From: Thermoleophilaceae bacterium
GTDB lineage: Bacteria > Actinomycetota > Thermoleophilia > Solirubrobacterales > Thermoleophilaceae
DNA: 7,022 nt
NCBI GenBank assembly: GCA_013813135.1
Contig: JACCSF010000048.1
Span: 1 to 7,022, forward strand
Direction: 5' to 3'
Shown here: in pieces, positions 6,047 to 7,022 of the stretch
Position numbering within the stretch: position 1 is the stretch's first letter
Layout: the number at the start of each line of letters is the position of its first letter
The notes under the pieces: model-generated
Databases searched by the model: none
Told to the model about the DNA's origin: nothing
What the model saw: only the letters and a program-made list of their open reading frames with translations
Position numbers and translations under genes: made by a program

Positions 6047-6324
6047 CTTGCGGGCAGCAGCCGGCCGAGCCAACCGCGCCGGCGAGTCGCGCGGGTGCGC
6101 TCGCCCGCGATCTGCCTGCGCAGCACGCCGACCACGGAGGCCGTGCGCTCGAACGGGTCGGCGACGACAGTGCCATCCATCCCGATCGCGGCGACCAGCC
6201 GGCCGTTGGCCTCGGCCAGCAGGACGTCGCCGTTGGGCGCCCGCTTGCCGTCCAGCTCGGCCAGGTCGTGGATCCGCTGGCGGTCGGCGTCGGTCGAGAG
6301 CTTGATGGTGATGCGGTCATTCAT
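6043..6324 (-). CDS. Small GNAT-like half-domain protein, function unknown
   Basis: A 93-residue protein. The opening RITIKLSTDADRQRIHDLAELDG resembles the first strand and helix of a GNAT domain. DVLLAEANGRLVAAIGMDGTVVADPFERTA resembles the following beta-hairpin, but the acetyl-CoA-binding motif A (Q/RxxGxG/A) is absent, so it is unlikely to be an active acetyltransferase alone. The tail is basic (RRQIAGERTRATRRRGWLGRLL). Short proteins of this look are, to my knowledge, common in Thermoleophilia and related actinobacteria but uncharacterised. ATG 6322-6324 is preferred because GGGAAAG lies nine bases upstream; ATG 6331-6333 directly abuts that motif and would add three residues. The gene is divergent from the CGNR regulator and convergent with the Lrp gene, sharing the last four bases (CTAG, 6043-6046). 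Confidence 0.8.
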   Translation of the reverse strand: MNDRITIKLSTDADRQRIHDLAELDGKRAPNGDVLLAEANGRLVAAIGMDGTVVADPFERTASVVGVLRRQIAGERTRATRRRGWLGRLLPAS

Positions 6325-6341
6325 AGTAACCATCTTTCCCA

Positions 6342-6360
6342 GTTAGACGGAATTCTAACA
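6342..6360 (-). promoter_or_regulatory. Extended -10 promoter for the half-GNAT gene, within an inverted repeat
   Basis: Read on the minus strand, TGtTAGAAT (plus positions 6352-6360) matches an extended -10 element, TGn followed by a five-of-six match to TATAAT. It would start transcription near 6345, giving a leader of about 20 bases to the ATG at 6324. No good -35 is seen, which is common for extended -10 promoters. The same bases lie in an exact inverted repeat, GTTAGA (6342-6347), six-base spacer, TCTAAC (6354-6359), a candidate repressor site. Confidence 0.45.
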
Positions 6361-6377
6361 CCGACTATCATGGATAG
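6344..6377 (+). promoter_or_regulatory. Promoter of the CGNR gene with overlapping inverted repeat
   Basis: TATCAT at 6366-6371 is a five-of-six match to the -10 consensus. TAGACG at 6344-6349 is a four-of-six match to TTGACA at 16-base spacing. Transcription would begin about 6378, only a few bases before the ATG at 6384, so the mRNA would be nearly leaderless; this agrees with the lack of a ribosome binding site. The exact inverted repeat CTATC-ATG-GATAG (6365-6377) covers the -10 and the expected start point, and is a candidate operator. Confidence 0.45.
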
Positions 6378-6383
6378 CTAGTT

Positions 6384-6956
6384 ATGGCACCCGGCATCTC
6401 AACGCCCGCGAAGACGGCGCCGGCGCCGCTCGAGCTCGTGCAGCGGTTCGTGAACAGCGTCGACCTCGAGAGCGGCGAGGACGAGCTGAGCGGTCCAGGC
6501 GAGCTGCGCGACTGGCTTGCCGAACGGGACCTGATCTCACCCGATCAGCCGGTCGGCAAGGCGGACCTGCGCAGGGCGATCGACGTCCGTGAGGGCCTGC
6601 GCGCGCTGCTGATGGGCAACAACGGCCTGCCGGTCGACGAAGAGCGCGTCGCCCGCCTCGACCGGGCCGCCGCCCGCGCCGGCGTGCGGCTGGTGTTCAG
6701 GCCCGGCGCCGACCCGGAGCTACAGCCCGAGGCCGTTGGCGTGGACGGAGCGATCGGGCGGCTGCTGACGATCGTCGCCGGCGCCGTCGAGCAGGGGCGC
6801 TGGCAGCGCCTCAAAGCCTGCCCGCGCGAGGTCTGCCACTGGGCCTTCTTCGATCATTCCAAGAACCACTCGGGGCGCTGGTGCCTCATGGAGGTGTGCG
6901 GCAACATCGAGAAGGCACGCGCCTTCCGCGAGCGCAAGCGCCCGGCACACCAGTAA
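6384..6956 (+). CDS. CGNR zinc-finger (ABATE-domain) putative transcriptional regulator
   Basis: A 190-residue protein with the two-part layout of the CGNR family. The N-terminal ABATE (DUF1470) domain begins with LELVQRFVNSVDLESG (16-31) and includes ELRDWLAERDL and AIDVREGLRALL. The C-terminal zinc finger begins KACPREVCHWAFFDHSKN and runs through RWCLMEVCGN. The four cysteines are C146, C151, C167 and C172, spaced CX4C...CX4C. The signature reads CGNI at 172-175 rather than CGNR, but metal ligands are intact. Family members are thought to be DNA-binding regulators; few have known targets. The ATG at 6384 has no ribosome binding site and sits a few bases after a predicted transcription start, consistent with near-leaderless translation. 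Two inverted repeats between it and the divergent half-GNAT gene are plausible autoregulatory sites. Confidence 0.92.
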   Translation: MAPGISTPAKTAPAPLELVQRFVNSVDLESGEDELSGPGELRDWLAERDLISPDQPVGKADLRRAIDVREGLRALLMGNNGLPVDEERVARLDRAAARAGVRLVFRPGADPELQPEAVGVDGAIGRLLTIVAGAVEQGRWQRLKACPREVCHWAFFDHSKNHSGRWCLMEVCGNIEKARAFRERKRPAHQ

Positions 6957-6976
6957 CCGACCGGCGGGCCGACGGG

Positions 6977-6994
6977 GCCGGGGCGAGCCCCGGC
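6977..6994 (+). terminator. GC-rich hairpin after the CGNR gene
   Basis: GCCGGGG-CGAG-CCCCGGC is a perfect seven-pair stem with a four-base loop, starting 20 bases beyond the CGNR stop. There is no T-tract after it. Position and stability suggest a transcription terminator or mRNA 3' end stabiliser. The rest of 6957-7022 contains no gene I can support. Confidence 0.5.
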
Positions 6995-7022
6995 TGCCAT
7001 CCACCGGCCGACGCTCCACGGG

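Noticed and set aside
6370..6381. ATG GAT AGC TAG mini-frame just before the CGNR start
   Set aside because: It sits within the -10/inverted-repeat region, upstream of the expected transcription start, and has no ribosome binding site. Chance occurrence.
6720..7019. Minus-strand 99-codon open frame entering from the right edge
   Set aside because: It is antisense to the CGNR zinc finger, Arg/Ala/Pro-rich without motifs, and crosses the strong hairpin at 6977-6994.

Overview
The window is GC-rich (roughly 70%), densely packed bacterial DNA. GTG and TTG starts are common, stop/start overlaps are frequent, and the protein families suggest a high-GC actinobacterium, most likely of the Thermoleophilia/Solirubrobacterales type. 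That placement is inferred from composition and family content, not from a marker gene. I see no rRNA, tRNA, CRISPR array, insertion sequence or phage gene, and no stretch of more than 300 bases lacks a gene.

Region 1 (1-3488) is arranged around a divergent pair. On the minus strand, reading leftwards, lie a 374-residue tandem-GNAT acyltransferase of the YghO type, a small single-pass membrane protein, and the start of a gene running off the window that may be a DNA-3-methyladenine glycosylase. On the plus strand, only 15 bases from the acyltransferase start, begins a PLP-dependent alpha-oxoamine synthase that looks like a bacterial serine palmitoyltransferase. A GNAT acetyltransferase of the Pat-like type follows it closely. 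An oxoamine synthase (acyl-CoA + amino acid -> 3-keto amino lipid) next to an N-acyltransferase is the core chemistry of bacterial ceramide-type lipid synthesis. This is the most interesting feature of the window.

Region 2 (3489-5582) starts with a hairpin between convergent genes. A minus-strand operon azlC-azlD-eamA follows, tightly coupled by GTGA and ATGA overlaps. It is divergent from an Lrp/AsnC regulator at 5564-6046, an arrangement like the azlB-azlCD branched-chain amino acid exporter systems. The simplest model is that the regulator senses an amino acid and controls two kinds of exporter.

Region 3 (6043-7022) holds a 93-residue GNAT-like half protein on the minus strand. Its stop codon shares a CTAG with the stop of the Lrp gene. 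Divergent from it is a CGNR zinc-finger regulator. The AT-rich gap between them carries two inverted repeats lying over plausible promoters for both genes. A strong GC hairpin follows the CGNR gene.
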